In this document: in pieces, positions 15,857 through 25,292 of the stretch
Layout of the letters: the number at the start of each line of letters is the position of its first letter
How positions within the stretch are numbered: the first letter of the stretch is position 1
Assembly: GCF_005503625.1 (NCBI RefSeq)
Contig: NZ_SCMX01000012.1
Span: 51,837 to 115,836, forward strand
Direction of reading: 5' to 3'
DNA length: 64,000 nucleotides
From: Cupriavidus sp. 2SB
Lineage (GTDB): Bacteria > Pseudomonadota > Gammaproteobacteria > Burkholderiales > Burkholderiaceae
Translations under genes and position numbers: made by a program
The notes under the pieces: generated by a model
What the model was told of the DNA's origin: nothing
What the model saw: only the letters and a program-made list of their open reading frames with translations
The model's database searches: none

Positions 15857-15940
15857 GAGGTTTCCTAAAGCTGGGGGATTGCATCGACACGCAACAGAAT
15901 GTCGTCTAAGCTAAAAGTCAGCAAGTAGGATGAAAAACTG

Positions 15941-16330
15941 GTGGTTAGTATGGAAAAGAAGACTAATGGCGGCGATGAGATCAACATGCACGAGGAAATG
16001 CGCCGGGCATTTGCGCTACTGTCGGGAAAGTGGAAGCTGGAAATCATGTGGCTGCTCAACCAGCGGATCTATCGCTTTGGGGAACTGCGCAAGGCCATAC
16101 CGGGGATCACTCAGCACATGTTGACGGCACAGCTTCGTGAATTGGAGGCGGATGGCCTAATATCGCGCACGGTGTTTGCTGAGGTGCCGCCGCGCGTCGA
16201 GTACGAGATCACGGCAAAGGCGCGCGGCTTGGGGGCCACGATGGAGGCGCTGACAGCGTGGTGGAATGAGTATGGGAGAAGTGTGCCGGCGAAGCCGACG
16301 TCGCGCGGGCGCAGGGCAAAGGGGAGTTAG
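15941..16330 (+). CDS. HxlR-family transcriptional regulator
   Basis: A 129-residue winged-helix protein: LLSGKWKLEIMWLLNQRIYR, FGELRKAIPGITQHMLTAQL, then RELEADGLISRTVF, which is the HxlR signature. The start is probably GTG 15941, with AGTAGGA upstream at about 10 nt; ATG 15950 is the alternative. Family members respond to aldehydes, quinones or disulfide stress and repress the neighbouring divergent genes, here DoxX, SDR and NmrA-like. No convincing operator palindrome was found in the 84-bp intergenic space. The 260 bp after it hold no gene. Confidence 0.88.
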   Translation: MVSMEKKTNGGDEINMHEEMRRAFALLSGKWKLEIMWLLNQRIYRFGELRKAIPGITQHMLTAQLRELEADGLISRTVFAEVPPRVEYEITAKARGLGATMEALTAWWNEYGRSVPAKPTSRGRRAKGS

Positions 16331-16591
16331 CGCATCCGGCATGAGACTGCGTTTGCCCCGGCACCGGTTCGCATCACGCTCGCCAAGCGCAGGGGTGAGC
16401 ATCGTCAACCCGCTAGTGAGGGAGAGTCTTAACGTGCCAGGAATTACACAAACTCCCGTCAACGGCGACCTGGAGTTCTCGTGCTTCGCATTGCGCGCCC
16501 CCATACGCCGGCACAACATGCAGTCAGAGGGCTATACCGCTGCTTGCCGTTGACCATCCCCAGCGACGAGCGGCTCAGAGCCGCAGCGGGC

Positions 16592-17434
16592 TCAATGAAA
16601 GCCGTAATCGATCAGTTGCCTGCCCGCGACGAAGCGCCCATCGTTGGAGGGTGCGCCGAGAACCACAGCGAAAACACGTCGCATCGCTTTGCCCTTGGCC
16701 ACCGAGCGCTTTGCCGTGACCGCCAGGCAATAGCCTGCCTTGGCAGTATGGCCCGTCTTCAGGCCATCGATAGTTGGATCGTCCAGCAGCCGATTCTTGT
16801 TGTGTCTGGTGAAGCTGCCATAGCTGAAATCCCGCTGAGCGGAGAAGGCCAGGTAGACCGGAAAATCCTCCGTCAAGCGCACCGACAGGTGGGCAATGTC
16901 TCGGGCAGTCGAGTAGTGGTTTGGCGTGGTAATGCCGGAAGGGGTGGCGAAGTGACTGGCACTCAGCCCTAGACGATTGGCGTAATCGTTCATTTTCCCT
17001 AGAAATGCGTCCTCCGACCCGGCGACCGTACGGGCCAGGACCATTGCCGCATCGTTTGCTGAGACAACAATGAGACCCGTCAGTAGGTCCTGAATGCTGA
17101 TGATCTGGCCGGCCTGGAGGCGCATGGTTGCCTCGTCGCCGCCCACATGAGCAAGGTCGCTGGCCTCCACACGCACCAACTGTTCCCACTTGATCGTGCT
17201 CGCCTTCAGGGCGTCAAGCACGACGTAGGCTGTCATCATTTTAGTTAGCGACGCGGGCTGTAGACGCTCGTCAGCATTCTTCTCGAGCATGACGCGATGC
17301 GAGCCGCTGTCGAGCAAAATGTAAGAGCGTGCTGCAATCTGTGGAGCCTGCGCGGCCGTTGCGGGGAGGGGGAGGGCGCCGAAAGCAAATGCCGAGGCGG
17401 CAAGAAAACGAGTGAAGCGCAAAAAAGGCATCAA
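16592..17434 (-). CDS. D-alanyl-D-alanine carboxypeptidase, short form (DacA/PBP5-like)
   Basis: A 280-residue serine-type peptidase. A signal peptide covers about 1-28. The active-site triad of motifs is complete: SLTK (Ser62-Lys65), SAN (125-127) and KTG (226-228). It trims D-alanine from peptidoglycan pentapeptides in the periplasm. Standard DacA proteins are about 380-400 residues, with a C-terminal beta domain and membrane anchor; this one ends shortly after the KTG strand and so lacks both, like PbpG-type endopeptidases. An 80-bp stretch covering the KTG box recurs at 23739-23820. Confidence 0.88.
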   Translation of the reverse strand: MMPFLRFTRFLAASAFAFGALPLPATAAQAPQIAARSYILLDSGSHRVMLEKNADERLQPASLTKMMTAYVVLDALKASTIKWEQLVRVEASDLAHVGGDEATMRLQAGQIISIQDLLTGLIVVSANDAAMVLARTVAGSEDAFLGKMNDYANRLGLSASHFATPSGITTPNHYSTARDIAHLSVRLTEDFPVYLAFSAQRDFSYGSFTRHNKNRLLDDPTIDGLKTGHTAKAGYCLAVTAKRSVAKGKAMRRVFAVVLGAPSNDGRFVAGRQLIDYGFH

Positions 17435-17494
17435 TGAACTGTCGTGCGTGGGCCGAGGCGTGAGGCCGCCTCGAGGAGAGCATTGTGTAGGTGA

Positions 17495-18136
17495 CTACGC
17501 CTGGGCGGAGGACGCTAGCTGGACGCACCGTTTTGCAAGGACATCAGTTGGGTCCACTAGTGCGACGCTCGCGCTTCCGACCGGGAAGCTGTCGGTCTGC
17601 GAGAAAACGAGCGGGAGTTCGGTGCAGCCGAGGATCTGGACTTGCGCACCCTTATTTTGGAGGTGCTCGATGGCTGCCCGAAGCGACGCTGCACAGTGCC
17701 CCTGCGTGTAGCCAGCCTTCACGCCTGTCGGGCCATAGATTGCCTCCATCACCATCGCCTGGAAGTCGGGCGACGGTGTGATCAGTTCTAGCTGCCCTGC
17801 GGCAGCATCGTGATATACCCGACTCTCCACCGTGCCCGACGTCGCAAGAAGTCCAACTTTCGTTCCCTTTCCATACTTGCCGACGATGTGTCCGATGGTT
17901 TCCGTCAGCATGTTGACGATCGGAATCGAGAGATGCGGCTGAATCCGCTCAACATACGCATGGGCGGTATTGCAGGGGATCGCAATGGCGTTTGCCCCCT
18001 CAGATTCCAGACGTTTGCAGGTTGCGTAGAGTGCAACTGTCGGGTCCGCTTCGTGGCGCAGCAGATTTGCCGTGCGATCCGGGATTTGCGGATTCTGCTC
18101 CACGACCATCTTAATGTGATCCTGGTCCTTGGACGC
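17495..18136 (-). pseudogene. Aspartate racemase gene, 5'-truncated by deletion
   Basis: The frame from about 18136 reads [20 protein letters not shown], the internal start of aspartate/glutamate racemase-family proteins, then runs 204 residues from ATG 18109 with both catalytic cysteines (IPCNTAH and LGCTELPL). The N-terminal roughly 40 residues, including the GGMGP-type first strand, are absent and replaced by the beginning of aspartate ammonia-lyase in another frame. ATG 18109 is internal to the family fold, so a functional product is doubtful. Confidence 0.78.
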
Positions 18137-18276
18137 GAGATTGGGTCGCCAGTGATCGGGAAGTTCTCCAGTGCCCTCAGCGTATGAATGCCGTAGTACG
18201 CGTCTGCCGGCACCTCGCGGTAGCCAAGCAAGTCATGCTCGCGCCGCGTTCCCTTGAAATCTTGTTGAATAGCCAT
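18134..18276 (-). pseudogene. aspA: 5' fragment of an aspartate ammonia-lyase (aspA) gene
   Basis: From ATG 18276 the frame reads [20 protein letters not shown], then [20 protein letters not shown], which is diagnostic of the fumarase/aspartase N terminus. After about 45 codons (ITGDPISR) homology stops at roughly 18133-18141, where racemase sequence begins in a different frame. So an internal deletion removed nearly all of aspA plus the racemase start. Aspartase converts aspartate to fumarate and ammonia; the original order was probably aspA then racemase under the divergent LysR gene. Confidence 0.82.
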
Positions 18277-18310
18277 CGCATTCCTCATCAGTGCGCCTTG
18301 TTTGCCAACC

Positions 18311-18381
18311 GGATTCTAGGAGCGCAATGGAATCCACTTTATGAGGATGTAAATTGAAACTATTCCATACCAGAATAGTTT
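18311..18381. promoter_or_regulatory. Two inverted repeats, likely LysR operators
   Basis: GGATTC-N13-GAATCC spans 18311-18335, and AAACTATTC-N7-GAATAGTTT spans 18357-18381. Both contain the ATTC/GAAT dyad typical of LysR-type sites and lie between the aspA remnant and the LysR gene. Confidence 0.6.
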
Positions 18382-18531
18382 TGCTTGGAGCGCCACATAG
18401 CGCACTTTATGCTGTACTTTGATGATCAGGATTCGCTTATTTCTTGCGTTTTCGGTCCATACATGGGGTTTACGTGGGCGTTCGGCTGCCCACTTGGGTA
18501 CGTGTGACCCTCAGCGGCAAAGAGGTGCCAA

Positions 18532-19467
18532 ATGCAACTGAAGTGGATCGAAGATCTTTTGGCGATCGAACAGACGCACAGCTTCTCCCGGGCCTCAGAG
18601 CTCCGATTTGTTACGCAATCAGCACTTTCTCGACGCGTAAAGTCGCTGGAAGATTGGGTTGGCGTCGAATTGGTAGACCGAGGCACCTACCCGGTCGAAT
18701 TGACGCCTGCTGGCCGCAGGTTCTGCGAGCAAAGCAAAGAATCCGTCGGTGCCATTACGGAACTGCGTTCGGAACTGCGCCAGGAGGCAAAGATGCCAGG
18801 CCGTTCCATCCAGATCGCCGCCGGCCATACGCTCTCGTTGACGTTCTTGCCAAGGTGGTTGAAGCAGTTCCACCAACAAACCGGTGATTTCAATGCGCGA
18901 GTCGTCGCAGCGAACGTTCACGATGCCGTCGTCGCATTGGCTGAAGGCAGTTGCGACTTGATGATCGGCTATCACCATCCACTCGTGCCGATCCTGCTCG
19001 ACCGCGACAAGTTCGCCGGCATCACGTTAGGCCATGAGGATTTCATCCCTGTATCTGCGCCAGACGACCGCGGCAAACCGATCTTTTCGCTGCCGGGCAC
19101 GACCGACGCTCCGCTCCCGTACCTCGCGTACACGGCCACGACATTCATGGGACGCGTTGTCGATATGATCTTGAACAGCGCCGACGCACCGTACCATCTG
19201 CGTAGCTGCTACGAGGCGGACATGGCGATGTTGCTGATGAAGATGGTGGTCGAGCGATACGGCGTTGCGTGGTTACCGGTAAGCGCGGTTGCGGAGGAGA
19301 TCGCAGCGGGACGCCTCGTCCAGGCGGGCCACGACACCTGGACTGCTCAATTGGAAATCAGGTGCTACCGGGCGATTGCCAACGCCAACCCTACGCTGCA
19401 AGACCTGTGGCAGTCATTGGACAATACTTCATCGTGTGAACACGTCGAAGATGATGCTCCAGTCTGA
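18532..19467 (+). CDS. LysR-family regulator (linked to aspA locus)
   Basis: A 311-residue LysR-type protein with the winged helix-turn-helix at about 1-60 (FSRASELRFVTQSALSRRVK, then SLEDWVGVELVDRG) and an effector domain from about 90. It is divergent from the aspA remnant, with paired operator-like dyads between. It probably controlled aspartate ammonia-lyase and racemase, so after their loss it may have few or no local targets. The gene itself looks intact. Confidence 0.87.
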   Translation: MQLKWIEDLLAIEQTHSFSRASELRFVTQSALSRRVKSLEDWVGVELVDRGTYPVELTPAGRRFCEQSKESVGAITELRSELRQEAKMPGRSIQIAAGHTLSLTFLPRWLKQFHQQTGDFNARVVAANVHDAVVALAEGSCDLMIGYHHPLVPILLDRDKFAGITLGHEDFIPVSAPDDRGKPIFSLPGTTDAPLPYLAYTATTFMGRVVDMILNSADAPYHLRSCYEADMAMLLMKMVVERYGVAWLPVSAVAEEIAAGRLVQAGHDTWTAQLEIRCYRAIANANPTLQDLWQSLDNTSSCEHVEDDAPV

Positions 19468-19583
19468 ACAAGCGGCGAAGGGAAGGGGAGTCGCTGGGAC
19501 CTGTTGGCAGAATGCGGGGAAGCAATGACCGCGGAATGGTTGCAAGGGTCATCCGTCGACACAGAACTAGAAAGGCCTACAGA

Positions 19584-22500
19584 ATGCGCGCGTTCGAGAT
19601 CGAGATCTCAAAGCCAACGAATGCTGACAGCTTCGAAAACATGTGCACGGATGTCTACGGTGTCGTGTTCGACGATCCGACTCCAAAGAGGAACGGCAGA
19701 TCAGGGCAGAAGCAGGGCGGTGTAGACATTTTCGTTACATCAAGAGCCGGTCGAATTGGCATCCAGTGCAAGCGGTATGTCGATGGCGGGGTGACCACCA
19801 AGACAATTGATGATGAGGTTGCCGCGGCCGACGCGGCGGGTTGGAAGATTGTCCGCCTCATAATTGCCACGACAGCTGCAAGCGACACGGCGCTCGTCAA
19901 GCACGCACAGGAAGTCAGCGACCTTCGGCAGGCCAATGGCCAATTCTTGGTCGAAGTGGAATCGTGGACCGAGATATGCAACCACATCCAACGATACGAC
20001 GCATTGCATCCGAAATACTCCCCAAACAGCGCGGGCGGTGCCATTGCGGTGCTACGTGAGCAGGGAGAAAGGACTGGGGCGCAGATCGCTGCCATGCCTG
20101 CGACGATGGAAGCAACATTCAAGGCGGCACTATTGCAGATGTTGCCTACAGGTCGGACAGATTCACCGAATGGGCTTGTGACGAGGCAGCTTGACAAGGT
20201 GAACGACCTGCTGCGCGGCCTGAAATTTCAGGCTGCGCAGGAGTTGCTTGCCACTCTCGAAACCGAGATCGCGAGCTTCGACAGACATCAGAAGGCGCGC
20301 TGGACTCTTCAGAATGGCATTGCACACTGGCAACAGAATCGTGAGGAGGTCGCTGCTGAGTGGTTTCTACGTGCCTATGACCTGTTTTGGGATGACGAGC
20401 GCATCGCCGCTAACAAAATCCGAGCGCATATCATCCAGGGAGACCTCAAGCTTGCCAACGCTGAAGGGGCACGCCTGCTAGGCCTATTCCCGCTTTCGCT
20501 CCATGTTTGGCTAGCGGCTACCAATGCTCGAATCTGCGAGAACGAGGACTTGACGGAAGCCGAATTGCCGGCGCGCTTCAGAGAAGAAGCAGATGCGCTG
20601 CAAATGATGGCCTACGCCTTTTATCGGCAACAGAGCGACTTGGCGGTAACCTACGCACGGCGAGCTTTACGCGCAAAGGATGCAGGCCTTTTCACCCGCA
20701 AAGGGGCCGCAGGCATCATCGTTAGCGTCGCAGGAAAGGACGGGATTTCCGCGGACTTCGACGCCTACGCCGAAGATTTGCGTGAGGGTCTCGATGAGGT
20801 AATCGCCGCGTTCGAGCCTGCGGCAACAGAACTATGGCGGATCGAAAATAGCCAGCACAGGGCCGAAGCTGCCTCGCACGTGGCGCTTGCCCACATGCTA
20901 ACCGGCAAGCCTGGCGTGGCGCTCGCCATATGCGAGCGAATCGAAACGGAAATTCCTGAGTATGCCGATAACGTGGCCGCCCTACACATCGGATCCTTGC
21001 TCTTCCTCCGCCGGCACGAGGATCTTGTTAAATTTTCCATAGCCCACCTCAATGCGCTGGACGAAGACGGATTGCTCCTTGCGGCCGAAACGGCCGCAAA
21101 CCGAGGCGAGTCCGAGGCATTTGCTCGCATCACTCACGCATTGCGCGAGCATGCGCCGGACGAGAAACCGGTTGTCAAGCTGCTTGAAATGGTGTGCGCG
21201 TGCAACTCCGGCCAATCCGAAAAGGTGGTCAAGGAAGTCAGTGAGACGCCCGCTGATGGCCTTGATCTGATTACACTCAGCGCCTTTGCGGGGCTGATGC
21301 TCAATGCCGGCCGTGACAGCGAAGCGCTCCGGTTTGTCGAGGTCATAAAGAAGCGAGTCTCCACCCATTCGAGTTCGCGCGAGCGTCTGATCGTCGCGGA
21401 TATTTTGATTCGCGCCGATCAGTTCTCCGACGCCGTCGGCCTCTTGGAGTCGGTGGACCCCAGCGGCCGCAGCCTACCAATTCAGACGCGACGACTGCGT
21501 GCCCTATTGTTTGGTGGGTACCGGCGAAAGTCAAAAGACCTCCTGGAAAAAGTGCCACCCGAATGGCTTTCAGATGACGCCTTCCGCCGCCTAGCGATGG
21601 GCGTCGCACAAGAAGCCAATGACTGGAGCCAGCTCGAACTGCTTGCGAGACTGCATCGCGAGGCCCATCCAGAGCGGGCGGAAGCATGGGTCTTTTGGTA
21701 CCAAGTTGTTCTTCATACCAGACCACCCGCACAAATCCGAAACGCCTTCAGCGAGGCGCCCGAGCGTCTTACGGGGACCCTGAAGCAGATCGCGCACTTG
21801 GCGGCGGCAGAGTTGCAGTATGGCAAGCCAGAGGTCGGGTACGCGCGGCTTTATCGCATGTTCCGCTCGAACATGGACGACGTCAGTGCCGCCTCCTCCT
21901 ATCTAATGGGAGTTTTGATCGGTCACCGAGCCAGACACGGTAGAACACACTTTCCGGAGGTGAGGCCTGGCTCCATGGTGACGCTTGAGGGCGCGGACAG
22001 GAGCATCGTAAAAATCGTGATCGATCCTGCAGGCATGACGGATCTGCCGAAATCTGCGAGATTCCTTGCTGCGGACAGCCCGCTGGCGAAAACGATGCTA
22101 GGACTGGCATGCGGCGACACCGTTGACATCGAGGGAACGTTCGATGTTCGCAATTTCACGATTCGTGAGATCAGTGATGCTCATCAAGGACTGGGCGAGT
22201 ACGCGCACGAACTCTTGTCGAAATCGCTAGAACCCGCGCCTGGTCTGCAGCTCTTCAGCCTGACCGAGAAAGAGGATGGGAACCTGGATGTCTCGCCCAT
22301 CCATGACCGACTCAAGGCGCAAACGCAACGTAGCAAATCGGTAATGGAGCAATACGCCGAGAGCAAGCTTCCGCTTGGCTTGTGTGCGCAAATGCTCGGC
22401 GCCGACGGCATGCAAATGGTCTTCAGTTGGGACCAGCGCAACCCTCCGCTCGCAAGTGGTGTCACCACAGCGCCAGAGCTTGAGGCCGCAAGTGCATTGT

Positions 22501-23582
22501 TGCTCGACCAATCGTTCCCCGTTGTGATGGACGCGCTCACGCTGGCTGAACTTGTCCGCTTTGGACAGGGTGATCTTCTCTCAGTGTTGCCACGGGTGTA
22601 TGTTTGCCGGGGGACCTACGATCGATTCAAACAAGCGGAAGTCGAGGCGTTGGATTCTCGCGCAGAGGGACATGCGGCCGATATAGATGGGCAGTTCGCA
22701 TTCTTGCCTATCACGGAAGAGGCTCGCAAGTGGAAGGCAAGCCAATATACCGAAGCATTGAGGCTAATGGACGAACACTGCGAAGTTTGCCCGGTGTATG
22801 GGCCGGAGCAAATGCCTCACGAACTCATCCTTCTAAAGGATCTTCTCGATACAGATACCTATGACGCGCTCGCGTTGTGCCTCGAAAAGGGGGCAGCCTT
22901 GTTCTCGGTGGATGAACGCCTTAGGAACTGGGTCTATGGAGTGTTTGGTATCAAGGGTGTGTTCCCCTATCTCGTGGCGATGAAGGGCTTGCAGGACGGC
23001 AAGATCTCACGTGGTGATCACGCAGAGTTCGCCCTCAACTCGGCGCTGCACAATCGCACCGTTTTCGCCCTTCATGCAGATGACGTCTTTTGGGGACTCC
23101 AGCAGCCGCAGATGGCGGCGCGGACGCTTGAATTTGTTGCCACCCACCTCGCAACCGCGCTCAATCGCCGGTACGCGATCGGCCTAGCGCGCGACCTGAT
23201 TCAAGGAATGCCAAACGTGTCCATGCAGTACGGCGCAGTTGTAGAGTTCGTGAAATTTATCGCCAATGGCTTGTTTCGCAGAAAGGATAACGTCACAGGA
23301 ATGCGCGAGGGCTTTGCCCGATGGTTGCGGCAAGTAGCGGACATGTTGTTTGCTTATACCTCGCCGTATCCCGCTACACGAGAGATTCCCAGGGAAGACA
23401 AGGCTGAATTTCTCAACGTGCTGGAGCATGGCTTAGAAACGGGAATTGCATTGGCCGGGGAGGGCGGCGCGATAGAGCCGCCCGCGATCGGAGCGCTCTA
23501 TTGCAGAACCGGCTTCGTCGTTCATCAGCCAAATGCGAAAGCGCTCACAAACGTCACGGTGTCACCGGCAACGGCAAGCTAA
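19584..23582 (+). CDS. Multidomain conflict protein: PD-(D/E)XK nuclease, TPR repeats, GreA/B C-terminal domain, PIN domain
   Basis: A 1332-residue cytosolic protein; ATG 19584 follows AAAGG at 8 nt. Residues 1-135 are a restriction-endonuclease-like (Mrr/PD-(D/E)XK) domain: Glu18, Asp48 in GGVDIFV, and Gln61-x-Lys63 in IGIQCKRY. Residues about 190-770 are alpha-helical repeats of TPR type. Residues about 790-865 match the GreA/GreB C-terminal FKBP-like domain (SPLAKTMLGLACGDTVDI). Residues about 975-1125 match a PIN ribonuclease domain with Asp983 (VMDALTLAEL), Asp1094 (YDALALCLEKG) and Asp1110 (SVDERLRNW). The rest is helical. TPR-GreAB-C-PIN cores have been noted in predicted bacterial conflict systems; an added N-terminal DNase-like module makes this a two-nuclease protein. 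No partner gene is adjacent. Confidence 0.8.
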   Translation: MRAFEIEISKPTNADSFENMCTDVYGVVFDDPTPKRNGRSGQKQGGVDIFVTSRAGRIGIQCKRYVDGGVTTKTIDDEVAAADAAGWKIVRLIIATTAASDTALVKHAQEVSDLRQANGQFLVEVESWTEICNHIQRYDALHPKYSPNSAGGAIAVLREQGERTGAQIAAMPATMEATFKAALLQMLPTGRTDSPNGLVTRQLDKVNDLLRGLKFQAAQELLATLETEIASFDRHQKARWTLQNGIAHWQQNREEVAAEWFLRAYDLFWDDERIAANKIRAHIIQGDLKLANAEGARLLGLFPLSLHVWLAATNARICENEDLTEAELPARFREEADALQMMAYAFYRQQSDLAVTYARRALRAKDAGLFTRKGAAGIIVSVAGKDGISADFDAYAEDLREGLDEVIAAFEPAATELWRIENSQHRAEAASHVALAHMLTGKPGVALAICERIETEIPEYADNVAALHIGSLLFLRRHEDLVKFSIAHLNALDEDGLLLAAETAANRGESEAFARITHALREHAPDEKPVVKLLEMVCACNSGQSEKVVKEVSETPADGLDLITLSAFAGLMLNAGRDSEALRFVEVIKKRVSTHSSSRERLIVADILIRADQFSDAVGLLESVDPSGRSLPIQTRRLRALLFGGYRRKSKDLLEKVPPEWLSDDAFRRLAMGVAQEANDWSQLELLARLHREAHPERAEAWVFWYQVVLHTRPPAQIRNAFSEAPERLTGTLKQIAHLAAAELQYGKPEVGYARLYRMFRSNMDDVSAASSYLMGVLIGHRARHGRTHFPEVRPGSMVTLEGADRSIVKIVIDPAGMTDLPKSARFLAADSPLAKTMLGLACGDTVDIEGTFDVRNFTIREISDAHQGLGEYAHELLSKSLEPAPGLQLFSLTEKEDGNLDVSPIHDRLKAQTQRSKSVMEQYAESKLPLGLCAQMLGADGMQMVFSWDQRNPPLASGVTTAPELEAASALLLDQSFPVVMDALTLAELVRFGQGDLLSVLPRVYVCRGTYDRFKQAEVEALDSRAEGHAADIDGQFAFLPITEEARKWKASQYTEALRLMDEHCEVCPVYGPEQMPHELILLKDLLDTDTYDALALCLEKGAALFSVDERLRNWVYGVFGIKGVFPYLVAMKGLQDGKISRGDHAEFALNSALHNRTVFALHADDVFWGLQQPQMAARTLEFVATHLATALNRRYAIGLARDLIQGMPNVSMQYGAVVEFVKFIANGLFRRKDNVTGMREGFARWLRQVADMLFAYTSPYPATREIPREDKAEFLNVLEHGLETGIALAGEGGAIEPPAIGALYCRTGFVVHQPNAKALTNVTVSPATAS

Positions 23583-23738
23583 TAGGACGGCGACGGGTCA
23601 ACGCGTAGGGCAGGGCAGGCCAGCTTTCGTCGCATCACCTATACGTTGCGCATGAATGACGCACGTGCATTTGGCAATCCGCTGATATCGTGGCAGCAAT
23701 GCGTGGCTAGTAGTCAATCATAAGCGTTCTGCTCGCGT

Positions 23739-23820
23739 CCACCGACGCTTTGCCGTGACCGCCAGGCAATTGGCTGCCTTGGCAGTGCGGCCCATCTTCA
23801 GGCTATCGGCGGCAGTTGGA
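23739..23820 (-). pseudogene. Decayed copy of the carboxypeptidase KTG-box region
   Basis: About 80 bp nearly identical to 16699-16778 in the D,D-carboxypeptidase gene, same orientation. On the minus strand it reads DSLKMGRTAKAANCLAVTAK, against DGLKTGHTAKAGYCLAVTAK in the intact gene; KTG has become KMG. Sequence on both sides is unrelated to the gene, so this is a relic of a second copy. The remaining 23583-24190 interval holds only this and a terminator. Confidence 0.65.
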
Positions 23821-23922
23821 ATCTGCCCCCGTCTGCGAGATAGATGAAGCCCTGCTTCGCGATGGCATAATGGAAGCAGGCCTAGCCTACGAGGCCACCC
23901 CAATGTCTCATTGGTGGCCGCC

Positions 23923-23948
23923 AAAAGCCCGCGCAAGCGGGCTTTTGT
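23923..23948 (+). terminator. Rho-independent terminator
   Basis: Perfect 10-bp stem (AAAAGCCCGC with its complement), GCAA tetraloop, and a T-rich tail (TTTTGTT). It lies 340 bp after the large nuclease gene and could also end transcription from the other direction, since A-runs precede the stem. Confidence 0.75.
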
Positions 23949-24191
23949 TCGTCTCTATGGCTCAGAATTGCGCTGAAGGCGAACCTGAGCACTCGAGCGT
24001 GGCGCGATGTGTGAACGAGAAATAGCAGTTAGAGGATTTTCAGATTCAGCGCTAGTTGGCGGCGGCACAACACTCCACAGGCTCGTATAGCCGGTAACCC
24101 AGCCAGTGACAACGATGCCGAGACTATTCGCGTATCCATATGCCGAATGGTGGTGCCCTGGGCGGGTGCAGCGGTGCCGATATGCCGTAAG

Positions 24192-25292
24192 CTAAGCACT
24201 CATCCTTGGGATTGCGTAGACATTTTGCCGAGAATCTACGTTCATTCGACGATACGTGACCCTCAACCAATGGGGAGTTGCCTTCCTAAAACGGGCAGCT
24301 TCATCCGGATTTTTGTGTTCGATCCTGTCGGCAACGAGGTTCACGGCGTTTTTTACTATTCCATAGATTGAGTCCCGGCCTAAAGGAACAGCTTGCTCGT
24401 CTCCGTGGAGCCGGGATACCAAGGGCGTTGCTGACGGAGGAGGAGGAATGTGGATACCACGTGCCGCCAAGTATCTGTAAATGGCATACTTGGCCGAAGG
24501 ATTCAGGACAATCTTCCTTGCCTGCTGCCCGCTCGCGTTCCTTAAAGAAAGCGACCACGTTTCATCTCCGGAGCTTGGTGACTTGTAGCAAAACAAATCG
24601 GACAGGCGGATACAGGCCAACTCCTCCCCGCGGATGCCAGTGTTTCCCATGAACCGAATTACGAAGAGCATCCGCTCGGCCTCGTCATGCGCTGGATGTC
24701 CGACTGGAAACTTCTCGCACTCTAACTCGAGCTCTCGGAGTAATCGAACAAACGACAAAAGGGGCAGGGATCTCGAGGGCTTTGTGGATCCCATGGCACT
24801 TTTCTTCCGACGGATTCGTCGCTCGCGGAAGAGGTTATATTGGATGTGCCGGAAATCGACCAGAAACGAAAATAAACTTTCCAAGACGCGAAATGCGAAT
24901 GAGCAGCTCGCGTCCGACAAAGCTCCCTCGAACGGCCGCCAATCTCCGGCAGTACGACGCCGATTGCGCATTCCGCACCAGGAGTCTGGAGGATCCCGGA
25001 GAAATGCATCATAGAAGTCTAGGTCTGACGGGGTGATTTCGGCCAACAGCTTTCGATCGATGAAGAGCGCCCAGCAGTAAAACCTATGGACTTCCTTCTC
25101 ATAGGCACGCTCCGTAGCATGGGTAGCAAATCCAGACAGCCACTGCAGTACAGTCCCCAGCTCCTGATACGCGCCATCATGTAAAGCGCGATCGACGGGA
25201 TCGCAAGGATGCCCTGGTTGGCATAGAGTTCGGAGATCCCTCAGGGAAGAAGGAAACGGTGAGATGCTTAGCCCATCTTCTTGAGCGGCCAT
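24192..25292 (-). pseudogene. Second tyrosine recombinase, truncated before catalytic His/Tyr
   Basis: A 366-residue frame that belongs to the same subfamily as the recombinase at 7744: both share the DWRPF-x-G-x-LS motif and the following long helix with LF at the turn in the core-binding domain. Box I Arg is present (GNTGIRGEEL) and so is His-x-x-Arg (PHWLRVTY), but the frame stops at QNVYAIPRMSA, before the second His and the nucleophile Tyr. In the same frame beyond the stop is RPGHHHSAYGY, which may be their remains. ATG 25292 chosen to fit the family start. No KfrA-like partner accompanies it. Confidence 0.7.

Noticed and set aside
23816..24025. Plus-strand 69-codon frame after the large nuclease gene
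   Set aside because: It runs through the perfect terminator hairpin and has no motif.
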